From assembly GCA_025464095.1 (NCBI GenBank), contig JAODMF010000004.1, positions 124,001-188,000 on the forward strand: a stretch of 64,000 nt of DNA. The letters are read 5' to 3'. The notes under the pieces are model-generated. The model ran no database searches and had not been told where the DNA came from. It saw only the letters and a list, made by a program, of their open reading frames with translations. Each line of letters opens with the position of its first letter. Within the stretch, counting starts at the first letter, position 1. The position numbers were made by a program, and so were the translations under genes. The stretch comes from Glaciihabitans sp. (GTDB taxonomy: Bacteria > Actinomycetota > Actinomycetes > Actinomycetales > Microbacteriaceae). Below, in pieces: positions 16,289 to 24,561 of this stretch.

Positions 16289-17068
16289 ATGAACTTTTAC
16301 ACCTTTGGCCCCGTGGCCGCCGTGCTGGACGCCGCCTACAGCGGCGTTACTGCGCTCGCCGCACTGTTCTCCCCGTTCGCCGGGGCCGCAAGTGCGGCCA
16401 TCGCGATCGTCGTCCTCACCCTCGTCGTGCGCTCGGCCCTCATACCGGTCGGGATCTCGCAGGTGCGCGCGGAATTCACCCGACGGCGTCTCGCACCCAG
16501 GATCGCTGAACTGCAGAAGCGCCACAAGAAGAATCCGCAGCTACTCGCCGAGAAAATGAGCGAGCTGTACCGGGTCGAGAAGGCATCGCCGTTCGCCGGG
16601 ATGCTGCCGACGCTGCTCCAGGCGCCCGTGCTCTCGATCGTCTATGGCCTGTTCATTCAGGCCTCGATCGGTGGACAGGCGAATGCGCTATTGAGTGAGC
16701 ACCTGTTTGGCGTGCCACTCGGAACCTCTCTTATGACGCTTCTCGGCTCCGGTGCGGCCTGGCCCGGCGTGCTCGTCTACGTGGTGCTGCTCGGCGTGAT
16801 CGCGTGCGTTGCGGTGCTGTCGCGACGGGCAGCCGTGCGGATTGCGGCATCCGGTGTCGCCGTGCCGATGAGCCCGGGAATGGAGGCTGCTAACCGCATC
16901 CTCAGTTGGCTGCCTCTCATCACGGTCGTGTTCGCGGCGTTCGTGCCGCTCGCGGCGACGCTCTACCTCACGGTAACCACGTCGTGGACGCTGGTTGAGC
17001 GACATGTATTGCGTGCTCGCCTCGCCTCCGCGCGCGCGGTAGCGCCCCCGCGGCCCGCCCGCGCCTAG
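16289..17068 (+). CDS. yidC: YidC/Oxa1 family membrane protein insertase
   Basis: A 259-residue insertase of the five-helix Gram-positive type. The region TLVVRSALIPVGISQVRAE contains the conserved arginine of the hydrophilic groove (about R48), followed by the cytoplasmic helical hairpin APRIAELQKRHKKNPQLLAEKMSELYR and the FAGMLPTLLQAPVLSIVYGLF helix. It inserts small membrane proteins independently of, or with, SecYEG. ATG 16289 follows AAGGGAACT. It lacks a lipobox and is not next to rpmH/rnpA, so this is a secondary paralogue rather than the main chromosomal yidC. Confidence 0.9.
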   Translation: MNFYTFGPVAAVLDAAYSGVTALAALFSPFAGAASAAIAIVVLTLVVRSALIPVGISQVRAEFTRRRLAPRIAELQKRHKKNPQLLAEKMSELYRVEKASPFAGMLPTLLQAPVLSIVYGLFIQASIGGQANALLSEHLFGVPLGTSLMTLLGSGAAWPGVLVYVVLLGVIACVAVLSRRAAVRIAASGVAVPMSPGMEAANRILSWLPLITVVFAAFVPLAATLYLTVTTSWTLVERHVLRARLASARAVAPPRPARA

Positions 17069-17075
17069 CTTCTGT

Positions 17076-17126
17076 GCCCGTTCGGGCAACCGCGCCCGCG
17101 CGACCGGGCGCACGTGCCGAACGGGC
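17076..17126. terminator. Hairpin between convergent yidC and hydrolase genes
   Basis: Arms GCCCGTTCGG (17076-17085) and CCGAACGGGC (17117-17126) pair perfectly around a GC-rich 31-nt loop; the left arm can also form a shorter nested hairpin. Its place between two convergent stops suggests bidirectional termination. There is no clear T-run. Confidence 0.55.
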
Positions 17127-17148
17127 GCGGATGCGGGCGACCGCCCGC

Positions 17149-17952
17149 CTAGTTGCCGAAGAATTCCCTCAGAACCGGTTCCAGCGCCTGCTCGGAAACC
17201 TGGTGCGATTGACCCTCGAGTTCGCGGAATTGCGCGCCCGGAATGGCGGCCGCGACCTCCCGCACCGCCTTCTTCATCGCCGCGTCGCCCTTGCTGCCGC
17301 CCAGGATGAGGGTCGGCACCTGGATTCGCGCGAGGCGGTGCGTGGGAACGACGAACCCGTCCATCACGAGCGCGTCGTAGGGCAGGGTGACTCCGGTCTT
17401 CTTCAGCTGGTTCCAGACCTTCGGCATCAGGCGCATCATGAATGGCACGAAGAACGGCGCGCCTACCATCTTCACCATGAAGTGGGCAACAGCTTTGCCG
17501 GGATGCCCCTCAGCCAGGTATTTCCTCAGCGTTGCCACATCGTCCACGCCGCTGCGATTGCCCACATACGGTGACTCGAACACGGCGAGCTTCGCCACTC
17601 GCACTCCGGACGCGACGACCTCCATCGCCAGTGCTCCACCGGACGACTGCCCCATGAGGAACGCATCCGGCCCGGCCGCGGCGATGACCGCCGCGAGGTC
17701 GTCAATCTCCTTCTGGGCCGAGTAGGGCTGGATGTCGCCACTCTCGCCGCGCCCGCGGCGGTCGTAGAAGTACACCGTGTAGTGGGGAGCGAGGATTCCG
17801 GCCAGCGCTTTCGCGGGTCCGAAGTCTCGAAAACAGAGCGCGCCGTCGACCAGAACGAGAGCTGGCCCCGTGCCGACACGCGAGTAGGCGATCGGGGTGC
17901 CGTCTGCGGACGTGACGAACTCGGTTGTCAGTTGGGCGGCATCCGTGCTCAT
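17149..17952 (-). CDS. Alpha/beta hydrolase
   Basis: A 267-residue alpha/beta hydrolase. The nucleophile elbow is G-Q-S-S-G in FLMGQSSGGALAMEVV (about 97-101), the oxyanion loop is in VLVDGALCFRD, and a histidine in LEGQSHQVSEQALEP (about H248) fits the third triad position. Its ATG overlaps the stop of the SRPBCC gene by 4 bp, making it the third gene of an ArsR-SRPBCC-hydrolase operon. The substrate is unknown. The operon suggests a common small hydrophobic ligand, which is inference. Confidence 0.9.
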   Translation of the reverse strand: MSTDAAQLTTEFVTSADGTPIAYSRVGTGPALVLVDGALCFRDFGPAKALAGILAPHYTVYFYDRRGRGESGDIQPYSAQKEIDDLAAVIAAAGPDAFLMGQSSGGALAMEVVASGVRVAKLAVFESPYVGNRSGVDDVATLRKYLAEGHPGKAVAHFMVKMVGAPFFVPFMMRLMPKVWNQLKKTGVTLPYDALVMDGFVVPTHRLARIQVPTLILGGSKGDAAMKKAVREVAAAIPGAQFRELEGQSHQVSEQALEPVLREFFGN

Positions 17953-18428
17953 GCGTCGTGCTCCTCGTTCTGGTCAAGCACGGTGTCCAGCTTGACGAAA
18001 GAGAGTTCCCAACCCTGCACCGTCAGGTCGCGCTGCACCTCGTCGAACGGGCCCTGGTGCAGGGTGATTCGCGTCTTATCGCCATGGTCGTGAAACTGGA
18101 TGCGCAGGACCACGTTGTCGACGTCGCCGACACCGGTCTGCGCCGACAGGGTGATCTCGAGATACTCCGGCTCATCGCACGCGGTGATGATTCCCTGAAT
18201 CGGAAAGCGCTCGCCGGTTACGTCGTCAGCCATGGCGAGGTTCCATACGCCACCGACGCGAAGGTCGATCTCGACGGTGTCCAGGGGCACGGAGAAGGCG
18301 GTCGGCCCGAACCACTGGGCGATCAGCTCGGGTTGCGTCCAGAACTTCCAGACGACGTCCCGAGGGGCATCGAACGCGCGGGTGATGAACACGTCCCGCT
18401 CGGTCGTGGTGGGTAGTTCTCTAGTCAT
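17949..18428 (-). CDS. SRPBCC (AHSA1-like) protein
   Basis: A 159-residue AHSA1-type protein: ITRAFDAPRDVVWKFWTQPELIAQWFGP, then RVGGVWNLAMADD and the C-terminal LTVQGWELSFVKLDTVLDQ. It overlaps the ArsR gene upstream by 8 bp and the hydrolase downstream by 4 bp, so all three are coupled. It is paralogous to the SRPBCC protein at 12429-12911. Confidence 0.92.
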   Translation of the reverse strand: MTRELPTTTERDVFITRAFDAPRDVVWKFWTQPELIAQWFGPTAFSVPLDTVEIDLRVGGVWNLAMADDVTGERFPIQGIITACDEPEYLEITLSAQTGVGDVDNVVLRIQFHDHGDKTRITLHQGPFDEVQRDLTVQGWELSFVKLDTVLDQNEEHDA

Positions 18429-18780
18429 CGGTTGACTCCTTTGCGTCTGTGCTGTTGTCGGTCTCGAGGTACGCGGCAAGTGCCGCATCCAGCTTGGTGA
18501 ACGTGCTGTTCCAGAAGCGTCGATATTTCTCCATGTAGTCGGTCGCCTCCTTCAGCGGTTCGGCTTCGAGATGGCTGAACCGCGCGGTCGCGACCCGGCT
18601 GCGGGAGATCAGGCCAGCGTTCTCGAGCACCTTGAGGTGCTTGGAAACCGCCGGCTGGCTCATCGCGAACGGCTCGGCAAGCTCGGCGACGCTGGCGTCG
18701 CCATCCGTGAGTCGTTGGAGGATCGCGCGCCGCGTAGGGTCAGCGAGTGCCGCGAATACCGCGGTGAGCTGGTCGGACAT
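18421..18780 (-). CDS. ArsR/SmtB-family transcriptional repressor
   Basis: A 119-residue winged-helix regulator: LADPTRRAILQRLTDGDASVAELAEPFAMSQPAVSKHLKVLENAGLISRSR. No cysteine cluster for metal sensing is present. It is first in the operon with an SRPBCC protein and an alpha/beta hydrolase. A typical promoter lies upstream, with an AACCAATTG element between -10 and the start that resembles operators of this subgroup. It is a paralogue of the regulator at 12082-12432. Confidence 0.93.
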   Translation of the reverse strand: MSDQLTAVFAALADPTRRAILQRLTDGDASVAELAEPFAMSQPAVSKHLKVLENAGLISRSRVATARFSHLEAEPLKEATDYMEKYRRFWNSTFTKLDAALAAYLETDNSTDAKESTDD

Positions 18781-18803
18781 TCATAACCTTCTAGTTCTAA
18801 AAG

Positions 18804-18842
18804 CAATTGGTTACAGACTACTCGCCGGTTCCGGAATGTCAA
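18804..18842 (-). promoter_or_regulatory. Promoter of the ArsR-SRPBCC-hydrolase operon
   Basis: On the minus strand a perfect -35 TTGACA (18842-18837), 16-bp spacer and -10 TAGTCT (18820-18815) are followed by GTAACCAATTGC, whose CAATTG core (18804-18809) is palindromic and lies at about +6. This fits an autorepressed promoter. Boxes were read by eye. Confidence 0.6.
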
Positions 18843-18865
18843 CACGCAACGTCAAGAGGGGCAAC

Positions 18866-19486
18866 ATGACGACCCGTGACCCTCGGTTACGCAATATTCC
18901 GACGCTTCGATCCGAGGCTCTGTACCGTCGCGGCATGACACTTCTCGATGCCCCCTCCGTTCCGTCCATCTCCGACGTCGATCGCGCCGCGCGGCTCACC
19001 GAGGCGGGTGCTTCGTGGGGCGCCCGCATCGCGGCCGACACGGCGAACGCCCAGTTGACCTACCGCGTTGGCGCCTCCTCCGAGGGTTCCGTGGCCAGCC
19101 GGATCACCGCGGGAAAGCACACCTTCGTCGTCGATGAGCCCGGAGCCCTGGCGGGCGACGACCTCGGCGCGAGCCCGGTTGAGTTTGCCCTCGGCGCCCT
19201 GATCTCCTGCCAAGTGGTCGTTTACCGCCTCTACGCGCAGGCACTCGGCATCCAGGTCGATGAAATCGATATCCAGGCGGAAGGCGACCTGGATGTGCGC
19301 CGCCTGTTCGCCATCGATGAGTCGGTTCGCGCCGGATTCAGCGAGATTCGTCTCGCGATTTCGATCACCGGTCCCGAGACCGACGAGCGCTACCAGGAAC
19401 TGCGCGCCGCGGTCGACGCGCACTGCCCCGTTCTCGACCTGTTCGCCAACCCCACACCCATCTCGATCGCGGTCCGCAAGGCCTGA
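18866..19486 (+). CDS. OsmC/Ohr family protein
   Basis: A 206-residue protein with the two conserved OsmC cysteines, one in ALGALISCQVVVYRLYAQ (central helix) and one in VDAHCPVLDLF, expected to reduce organic hydroperoxides. ATG 18866 is preceded by AGAGGGG, an excellent site, but the first 23 codons have unusually low third-position GC, so the second in-frame ATG at 18935 may be the true start. An intrinsic hairpin follows the stop. It diverges from the ArsR operon. Confidence 0.88.
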   Translation: MTTRDPRLRNIPTLRSEALYRRGMTLLDAPSVPSISDVDRAARLTEAGASWGARIAADTANAQLTYRVGASSEGSVASRITAGKHTFVVDEPGALAGDDLGASPVEFALGALISCQVVVYRLYAQALGIQVDEIDIQAEGDLDVRRLFAIDESVRAGFSEIRLAISITGPETDERYQELRAAVDAHCPVLDLFANPTPISIAVRKA

Positions 19487-19515
19487 CGCACGGCACGAAC
19501 CGCGTCGTCCTGAGC

Positions 19516-19551
19516 CAAATGGCCCTTCGCCGAACGGCGACGGGCCATTTG
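19516..19551 (+). terminator. Stem-loop after osmC-like gene
   Basis: Arms CAAATGGCCC (19516-19525) and GGGCCATTTG (19542-19551) are perfectly complementary, and a second stem TCGCCG/CGGCGA sits inside the loop. It lies 30 bp after the OsmC stop, as expected of an intrinsic terminator. The T-run is poor. Confidence 0.7.
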
Positions 19552-19643
19552 CGCTACGTCGAGCTGTCCGGATGGATCATTCCGTGCTCGCAATGGGAGA
19601 GAATGGGGGGAGCACACTGCCAGCCCGCACAGACAGGAATCCC

Positions 19644-19817
19644 ATGAACCTCGTCGCATTCGTCGTCGCCTTCGTTTTGTTCGTTGGCGGCATCGTGCTG
19701 TTCGGGTTCGCCTTCGACGTCAAGGGGCTCGAGGCGCCGATCTTCCTGGCTGGTATCGCCGCGATCAGCGTGTCACTCGCGATCCCGTTCCACCTGCTCA
19801 AGCGCACCGATCGCTAG
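19644..19817 (+). CDS. Small two-helix membrane protein
   Basis: A 57-residue protein with two transmembrane helices, NLVAFVVAFVLFVGGIVLFGFAF (about 2-24) and APIFLAGIAAISVSLAIPFHLL (about 32-53). The order resembles short conserved actinobacterial proteins of unknown function. ATG 19644 follows CAGGAATCCC. Being only membrane helices plus a short loop, it may act as a subunit or regulator of a membrane complex. No partner is evident. Confidence 0.7.
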   Translation: MNLVAFVVAFVLFVGGIVLFGFAFDVKGLEAPIFLAGIAAISVSLAIPFHLLKRTDR

Positions 19818-19932
19818 CCCCCTACCTTCGCCTCTGTCGATCCACGTTCCGCGCTCAGGGGCGTAGCGATCTCCTCGAGAGATTTGCGTTCCGCGGCGAC
19901 TCCGAAGAACACCTCGACAGGCCGGCGCGATC

Positions 19933-20430
19933 CTATGCTGCTGGCTTCAGCACCTCTGCGGTGAACGAGTTCAGGCGGGTCAGCAGTCCCGCGGCGCGGC
20001 TGGCGACGACATCGGAAGGGCTCGGCTGCATGTCCGACGGCGGCGGCAGGATGCGGATGATGGTGGAGCATCCGAGGTCTGAACAGATGTAAGTACCGAC
20101 GGTGTTGCCGTCCCGCCCGGCTTTCCCGGCCTTCGGAACGGTGAAGAGGCTCACCTGGTTTGCGGGCTGCTGCGTGCGGCACAGCGAGCACATTGCGGAG
20201 ATCGCTCTCGACTGCTGCGTGGATGCCGCACGCACGACCATGCCGATCGGGGCGTCATCGCGCCAGAAGACGATGTATCCGCGCTGAGGCGATTGGGGGT
20301 CGCGCCAGCCGAGGTACTCGCGCGAGTCCCAGACTGTCTCGTGCAGGCCCGGCATCGGCAGGCGCTCCACGTCCTCAGCGGGAGCATTCACGATCGATGC
20401 CCGGATGTCGTCCGCGGTCAGTGGCCTCAT
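19933..20430 (-). CDS. FBP-type treble-clef zinc-finger protein
   Basis: A 165-residue protein of the FBP_C family, which is related to the C-terminal zinc finger of the EF-G-binding protein (FusB). The zinc ligands are CSLC (in AISAMCSLCRTQQP) and C...C in YICSDLGCSTII, about 40 residues apart. FusB-type fingers help release EF-G from ribosomes; most actinobacterial members are uncharacterised. ATG 20430 is 8 bp from the end of the aldo/keto reductase gene downstream in transcription, and both read leftward, though the reductase is upstream. Confidence 0.82.
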   Translation of the reverse strand: MRPLTADDIRASIVNAPAEDVERLPMPGLHETVWDSREYLGWRDPQSPQRGYIVFWRDDAPIGMVVRAASTQQSRAISAMCSLCRTQQPANQVSLFTVPKAGKAGRDGNTVGTYICSDLGCSTIIRILPPPSDMQPSPSDVVASRAAGLLTRLNSFTAEVLKPAA

Positions 20431-20437
20431 TGCTCGA

Positions 20438-21421
20438 CTAGAACCCCTCAGGCGCGTGCGGCTGGTAGTGCTCCTCGAGGCGCTTCAACTCCTCGGCACT
20501 GAGCGCGATGTCGACGGCGGCGACCGCATCCACGAGGTGGTGCGGTTTGGTCGCGCCGACGATCGGCGCGTCCACGACCTCCTGCTGGGCCACCCAGGCG
20601 AGGGCGACCTGCGCCATGGGGACGCCACGTTCCGCGGCGATCGCAGACACGGCATCCACGATTTGGCGGTCCGAGCCCTCGGTCTGCTTGTAGAGCATCG
20701 CCGTGACGTTGTCCGTCTCCCCGCGCGTGGTCGTCTCGTCCCAGGCGCGGGCGAGGCGGCCGCGAGCCAGCGGGCTCCACGGGATCGCGCCGACGCCCGT
20801 GTCGAGGCAGTACGGGTGCATCTCGCGCTCTTCCTCGCGGCTGAGGAGGTTGTACTGGTCTTGCATGGAGATGAAATTGGTCCAGCCGTTCCTCTCGGCT
20901 GCAGACTGCAGCTTCGCGAACTGCCAGGCGAACATCGAGGATGCGCCGATGTAGCGCGCCTTGCCCGACCGCACGATGTCGTGCAGCGTCTCCATCGTCT
21001 CCTCGACCGGCACTGTCGGGTCGAAGCGGTGGATCTGGTAGAGGTCCACATAGTCAGTGTTCAGCCGGCGAAGGCTGGCGTCGATCTCGTGCAGGATCGC
21101 CCCGCGGGAGAGGCCCGCGCCATGGGGGCCGGGGCGCATTCGGCCATGCACCTTGGTCGCGATGACGACATCCTCGCGCTTGGCCAGCTGCCCCAGCAGC
21201 TTACCGGTGATCTCCTCGCTCGTGCCTATCGAGTAGACGTTTGCCGTGTCAAACGTCGTAATGCCGAGCTCGAGCGCCTGCTCAAAGAAGGGCCGACTCT
21301 CTTCGAGGCCGACGCTCCACGAATGGTTGCCGAGCTGCGGGTCGCCATACGACATGCAGCCCAGAATTACTGACGAAATTTCGAGGCCACTGGACCCCAG
21401 TCTCACTTGCTTGACGGTCAT
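20438..21421 (-). CDS. Aldo/keto reductase
   Basis: A 327-residue TIM-barrel NADPH-dependent reductase. The catalytic tetrad is present: D in TFDTANVYSIG, Y in the same segment, K in DVVIATKVHGR, and H in LYQIHRFDPTVP. The NADPH-binding end is GATKPHHLVDAVAAVD. The overall pattern resembles the AKR family that reduces aldehydes and ketones (YajO/IolS-like). It reads into the FBP gene with 7 bp between them, so they are co-transcribed. The physiological substrate is unknown. Confidence 0.92.
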   Translation of the reverse strand: MTVKQVRLGSSGLEISSVILGCMSYGDPQLGNHSWSVGLEESRPFFEQALELGITTFDTANVYSIGTSEEITGKLLGQLAKREDVVIATKVHGRMRPGPHGAGLSRGAILHEIDASLRRLNTDYVDLYQIHRFDPTVPVEETMETLHDIVRSGKARYIGASSMFAWQFAKLQSAAERNGWTNFISMQDQYNLLSREEEREMHPYCLDTGVGAIPWSPLARGRLARAWDETTTRGETDNVTAMLYKQTEGSDRQIVDAVSAIAAERGVPMAQVALAWVAQQEVVDAPIVGATKPHHLVDAVAAVDIALSAEELKRLEEHYQPHAPEGF

Positions 21422-21476
21422 GCTTTAAGCCTAGACGCGTGAATCGACCCCAGCGTCCGTGGGATTGAATGGGGTC

Positions 21477-23000
21477 GTGACGATCTCCCAATTGCGTGCC
21501 GACCTGCATGCCGCTGACTTCACCGTGGCAGCACTCGATGCACTCTGGGGCGCGGATGCCGCGGCAGCCCTCGCGCGCGGCCACCGGGTGCCGGCGTTGC
21601 GGGCACTGGCGTCCGAGCGGGACGCGCTCGCGTCACCCCTCATCACCCTTGCACGGGTGTTCGTCCTGGGCGTGCCCGTTTCTGCGGGACAGCTCGCGGC
21701 CGCGCTTCCGACCCTGGGGTTGGCGGGCACGCGCGACCTCGGCCTGGTCGGGAACAACCCGCGCCGAACTGCTGCGTCCCCGGCCGAGGACTCGGTCTAC
21801 GGCAAGGTCGACCTTCGGCCGTACTCGTTCACCGACCGGCTCGGGACTGAAAACTGGTGGATCGCGAGTGACCCCGGGGAGCTCGCAACCGGTCGCGCTC
21901 TCGACGAGGATCACGTTCTCGGCATCGGCGGCGCATCCCTCACGCTCTCGGGCCTGATGATGCACGAAAACGTCGACCGTGTGCTGGATCTCGGCACCGG
22001 ATGCGGCATCCAGGCCATGCACGCGTCTCGGTTCGCGAACCACGTCATCGCTACCGATATCTCGACGCGTGCCCTAGAATTCGCGCGGCTCAATGCCGAG
22101 TTGAACGACATTCGAAACATCGAGTTTCGGCTGGGCAGCCTGTTCGAGCCGGTCGTGGGGGAGCGGTTCGACCTGCTGGTCTCCAACCCGCCGTTCGTGA
22201 TTACCCCGCGCGTTGAGGGTGTGCCGGCCTATGAGTACCGCGATGGTGGGCGCGTTGGCGACGGCCTGGTCGAAGAGGTGCTTGCGGGATCAGCGGATCA
22301 TCTCCTGCCCGGCGGCGTCGCGCAGATGCTCGGCAACTGGGAGTACCGCGATGGTCGCGACGGCTTTGCCCGCGTCGGCGCTTGGGTCGACCGGAGCGGA
22401 CTGGACGCGTGGGTCATCGAGCGCGAGGTGCAGGATCCGGCGCTGTATGCCGAGACGTGGATTCGGGACGGCGGCACACGCTCCGGCGATGAGTTCGACC
22501 GCCTGAGCGAACTGTGGCTCGAGGATTTCGCGCGCCGCGGTGTCACGCGAATCGGATTCGGCTACATCACCCTGCGCAAGCCGGTGGCCGGCACGCGAAC
22601 CCTTCGGCGCCTCGAGCGCCTCGACGGGCCGGTCGGTTCCGGACTCGGCAGCCACATCGCCGCAGCGCTCGCTGCCCACGACTGGCAGGCATCCTTCGAT
22701 GACGAGACGCTGGGACGAACCATGCTGACGGTCGCCTCGGATGTCACCGAGGAGCGGCACTACTGGCCGGGCGATGAACATCCGGCCGTGATGAACCTGA
22801 AACAGGGCGGCGGTTTTGCGCGGAGGTTTCCGCTCGACACGGCGCTCGCAGCATTCGTTGGCGCCTGCGACGGCGAGCTCAGCGTCGCCGCGATCTGCGC
22901 CGCGCTCGCGCAGCTGTTGGAGGTCGACGAGGGTGCGCTGCGGGCGGAACTGTTGCCGAACATTCGCGAGCTCGTCGAGACCGGCTTCCTCCTCCCCTAA
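21477..23000 (+). CDS. Class I SAM-dependent methyltransferase with NPPF motif
   Basis: A 507-residue protein. An N-terminal all-helical domain (about 1-150, DUF7059-like) precedes a Rossmann methyltransferase with motif I VLDLGTGCGIQAMHAS (about 172-187), the acidic loop ATDIS, and motif IV LLVSNPPFVITPR (about 225-237). NPPF/NPPY marks N-methyltransferases acting on amino groups of bases or glutamine, such as RsmC, PrmC and TrmN-like enzymes. A C-terminal domain (about 360-507) is of unknown type. GTG 21477 was chosen; GTG 21459 in frame is also possible. A palindromic element overlaps the 3' end. Confidence 0.85.
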   Translation: MTISQLRADLHAADFTVAALDALWGADAAAALARGHRVPALRALASERDALASPLITLARVFVLGVPVSAGQLAAALPTLGLAGTRDLGLVGNNPRRTAASPAEDSVYGKVDLRPYSFTDRLGTENWWIASDPGELATGRALDEDHVLGIGGASLTLSGLMMHENVDRVLDLGTGCGIQAMHASRFANHVIATDISTRALEFARLNAELNDIRNIEFRLGSLFEPVVGERFDLLVSNPPFVITPRVEGVPAYEYRDGGRVGDGLVEEVLAGSADHLLPGGVAQMLGNWEYRDGRDGFARVGAWVDRSGLDAWVIEREVQDPALYAETWIRDGGTRSGDEFDRLSELWLEDFARRGVTRIGFGYITLRKPVAGTRTLRRLERLDGPVGSGLGSHIAAALAAHDWQASFDDETLGRTMLTVASDVTEERHYWPGDEHPAVMNLKQGGGFARRFPLDTALAAFVGACDGELSVAAICAALAQLLEVDEGALRAELLPNIRELVETGFLLP

Positions 23001-23001
23001 T

Positions 23002-23067
23002 CACACGAGTTGCCTACTTTGGTCGCTATATCGCGTGCGATAGCGACCAAAGTGGGCAACTCGTGTG
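23002..23067. repeat. Long palindromic element, copy B
   Basis: A 28-nt left arm (23002-23029) and 28-nt right arm (23040-23067) pair at 27 positions, with the odd one able to form G-U, around a 10-nt loop. The left arm differs by one base from that of copy A at 7436-7462, and the loop length is the same, but loop and flanks are unrelated. It sits between two convergent genes, 2 bp after the methyltransferase stop. Confidence 0.93.
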
Positions 23068-23096
23068 AGGAGGTAGAGGGAGGGGAGGGGAGGGGG

Positions 23097-24431
23097 TCAG
23101 GTGGCGCGGGGGTTGCGCACTACCGAGACGATTGGGTCGCTGCGCCGCAGGCTGACGCGAACGGTCAGCTGGTGCCGCCGGGCGAGATGGATGCCGATGA
23201 GCAGTGCCGCGACGAGCGGCACAATTCCCGAGACGGCCATGCCGACATGCGGCCCAAAGTTTTCCACGATCCACCCCATGAGTGGTCCGCCGATGGCCTG
23301 GCCGCCGAGCAGCACCAGTACGTACAGCGACATCACGCGCCCACGCACGCCCATGTTCGACGACATCTGCACGAGGGAGTTCGCGGCAGTGATGAACAGC
23401 AGGTTGCCGACGCCAAGGGCCACGAGGAAGATGCCGAAGGCAAACTCATTGGGCATGAAGCCAGCCGTTGCCTGCAGCGCGCCCCACACGGAGGCCCAGA
23501 TGATCACCGTGCGCAGCCGAATGCCGGTCCTGCGGGTAGAGATGATCGCGCCGGTGAAGGCGCCGGCGGCCACGAGCGTGTTGAACAGGCCGTACCCGGG
23601 GGCGCCGACCCGGTAGACGTTGTTCGCGAACGCCGCCAGAATCACCGGCGTGGTGAGCGCGAAGACCGACAGCACCGCAACCATGACGATGGACCAGAAG
23701 ATCGGCGGCTTCCGCAGCACGTACGCCACCCCCTGGCGAAGCTGCCCTTTGCCTCGCGGCATGGGCGGCGTGCGTACGAGCAAGGAGGTTCGAAGCGCGG
23801 CGAGGGTCAGCACCGTGATCACGCAGGTCGCCGCGTTGATGGCGAACGCGACACCTGCGCCCACGGTGACGAGCAGCCCACCGGCGATCGCGGGCCCGAT
23901 GAGGCCGCCCAGCTGGAACACCGATGAGTTGATGCTGATCGCATTCCGCAGGTTGCGCGGGCCGACGAGCTCGTTGACAAAGGTCTGGCGCGTGGGGTTG
24001 TCGACGACGGTGACGAGTCCGACCAGGAACGCGATTACCCACACCTGCCAGGCCTGCACGACGTGGGTGATGGCAAGTACGGCGAGAACGGTGGCGAGAA
24101 CGGCGAACACCGCCTGGGTCGCCATCAACAGCATCCGCTTGGAGTAGCGGTCGACGATGACCCCTCCCCACAGTCCGAACACGAGCATGGGGGTGAACTG
24201 CATCGCTACGGTCACGCCGACGGCCGCGACGCTCCCGGTCAGCTGCAGTACGAGCCAGTCCTGGGCGATCCGCTGCATCCATGAGCCGGACATGGCGAGG
24301 ATGTTCGAGGTCGTGAACAGGCGGAAGTTGTGCACGCGGAGCGCGGACAGCGACTCGCTCCACGGGGCCCTGCCATTCGGTATCGAAATGGGTTCGGTAG
24401 GCGGAAAGGCGTGGGCGGTGCTGGCTGTCAC
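23097..24431 (-). CDS. MFS exporter, MFS_3 (enterobactin-exporter-like) family
   Basis: A 444-residue, 12-helix transporter. The MFS_3 marks are ALRVHNFRLFTTSNILAMSGSWMQRIAQDWLVLQLTG (about 31-66) and the motif-A loop GVIVDRYSKRMLLMATQ, and VVDNPTRQTFVNELVG in the centre. It is expected to export hydrophobic or siderophore-like compounds. A GTG start is used at 24431, 130 bp from the divergent LysR gene, which may regulate it. The 3' end is near palindromic copy B. Confidence 0.9.
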   Translation of the reverse strand: MTASTAHAFPPTEPISIPNGRAPWSESLSALRVHNFRLFTTSNILAMSGSWMQRIAQDWLVLQLTGSVAAVGVTVAMQFTPMLVFGLWGGVIVDRYSKRMLLMATQAVFAVLATVLAVLAITHVVQAWQVWVIAFLVGLVTVVDNPTRQTFVNELVGPRNLRNAISINSSVFQLGGLIGPAIAGGLLVTVGAGVAFAINAATCVITVLTLAALRTSLLVRTPPMPRGKGQLRQGVAYVLRKPPIFWSIVMVAVLSVFALTTPVILAAFANNVYRVGAPGYGLFNTLVAAGAFTGAIISTRRTGIRLRTVIIWASVWGALQATAGFMPNEFAFGIFLVALGVGNLLFITAANSLVQMSSNMGVRGRVMSLYVLVLLGGQAIGGPLMGWIVENFGPHVGMAVSGIVPLVAALLIGIHLARRHQLTVRVSLRRSDPIVSVVRNPRAT

Positions 24432-24561
24432 GAAGGAGATCCTGAAAGTATGGTGGCTGGTTACGTATGGTCAGTGTCGACGTTACGCCCGCTTCCTGAC
24501 ATTCTCCGAGTAAATTGAAGCTATATCTATCATTACAAAACGTTATGAGGGGGTGCCGCCG

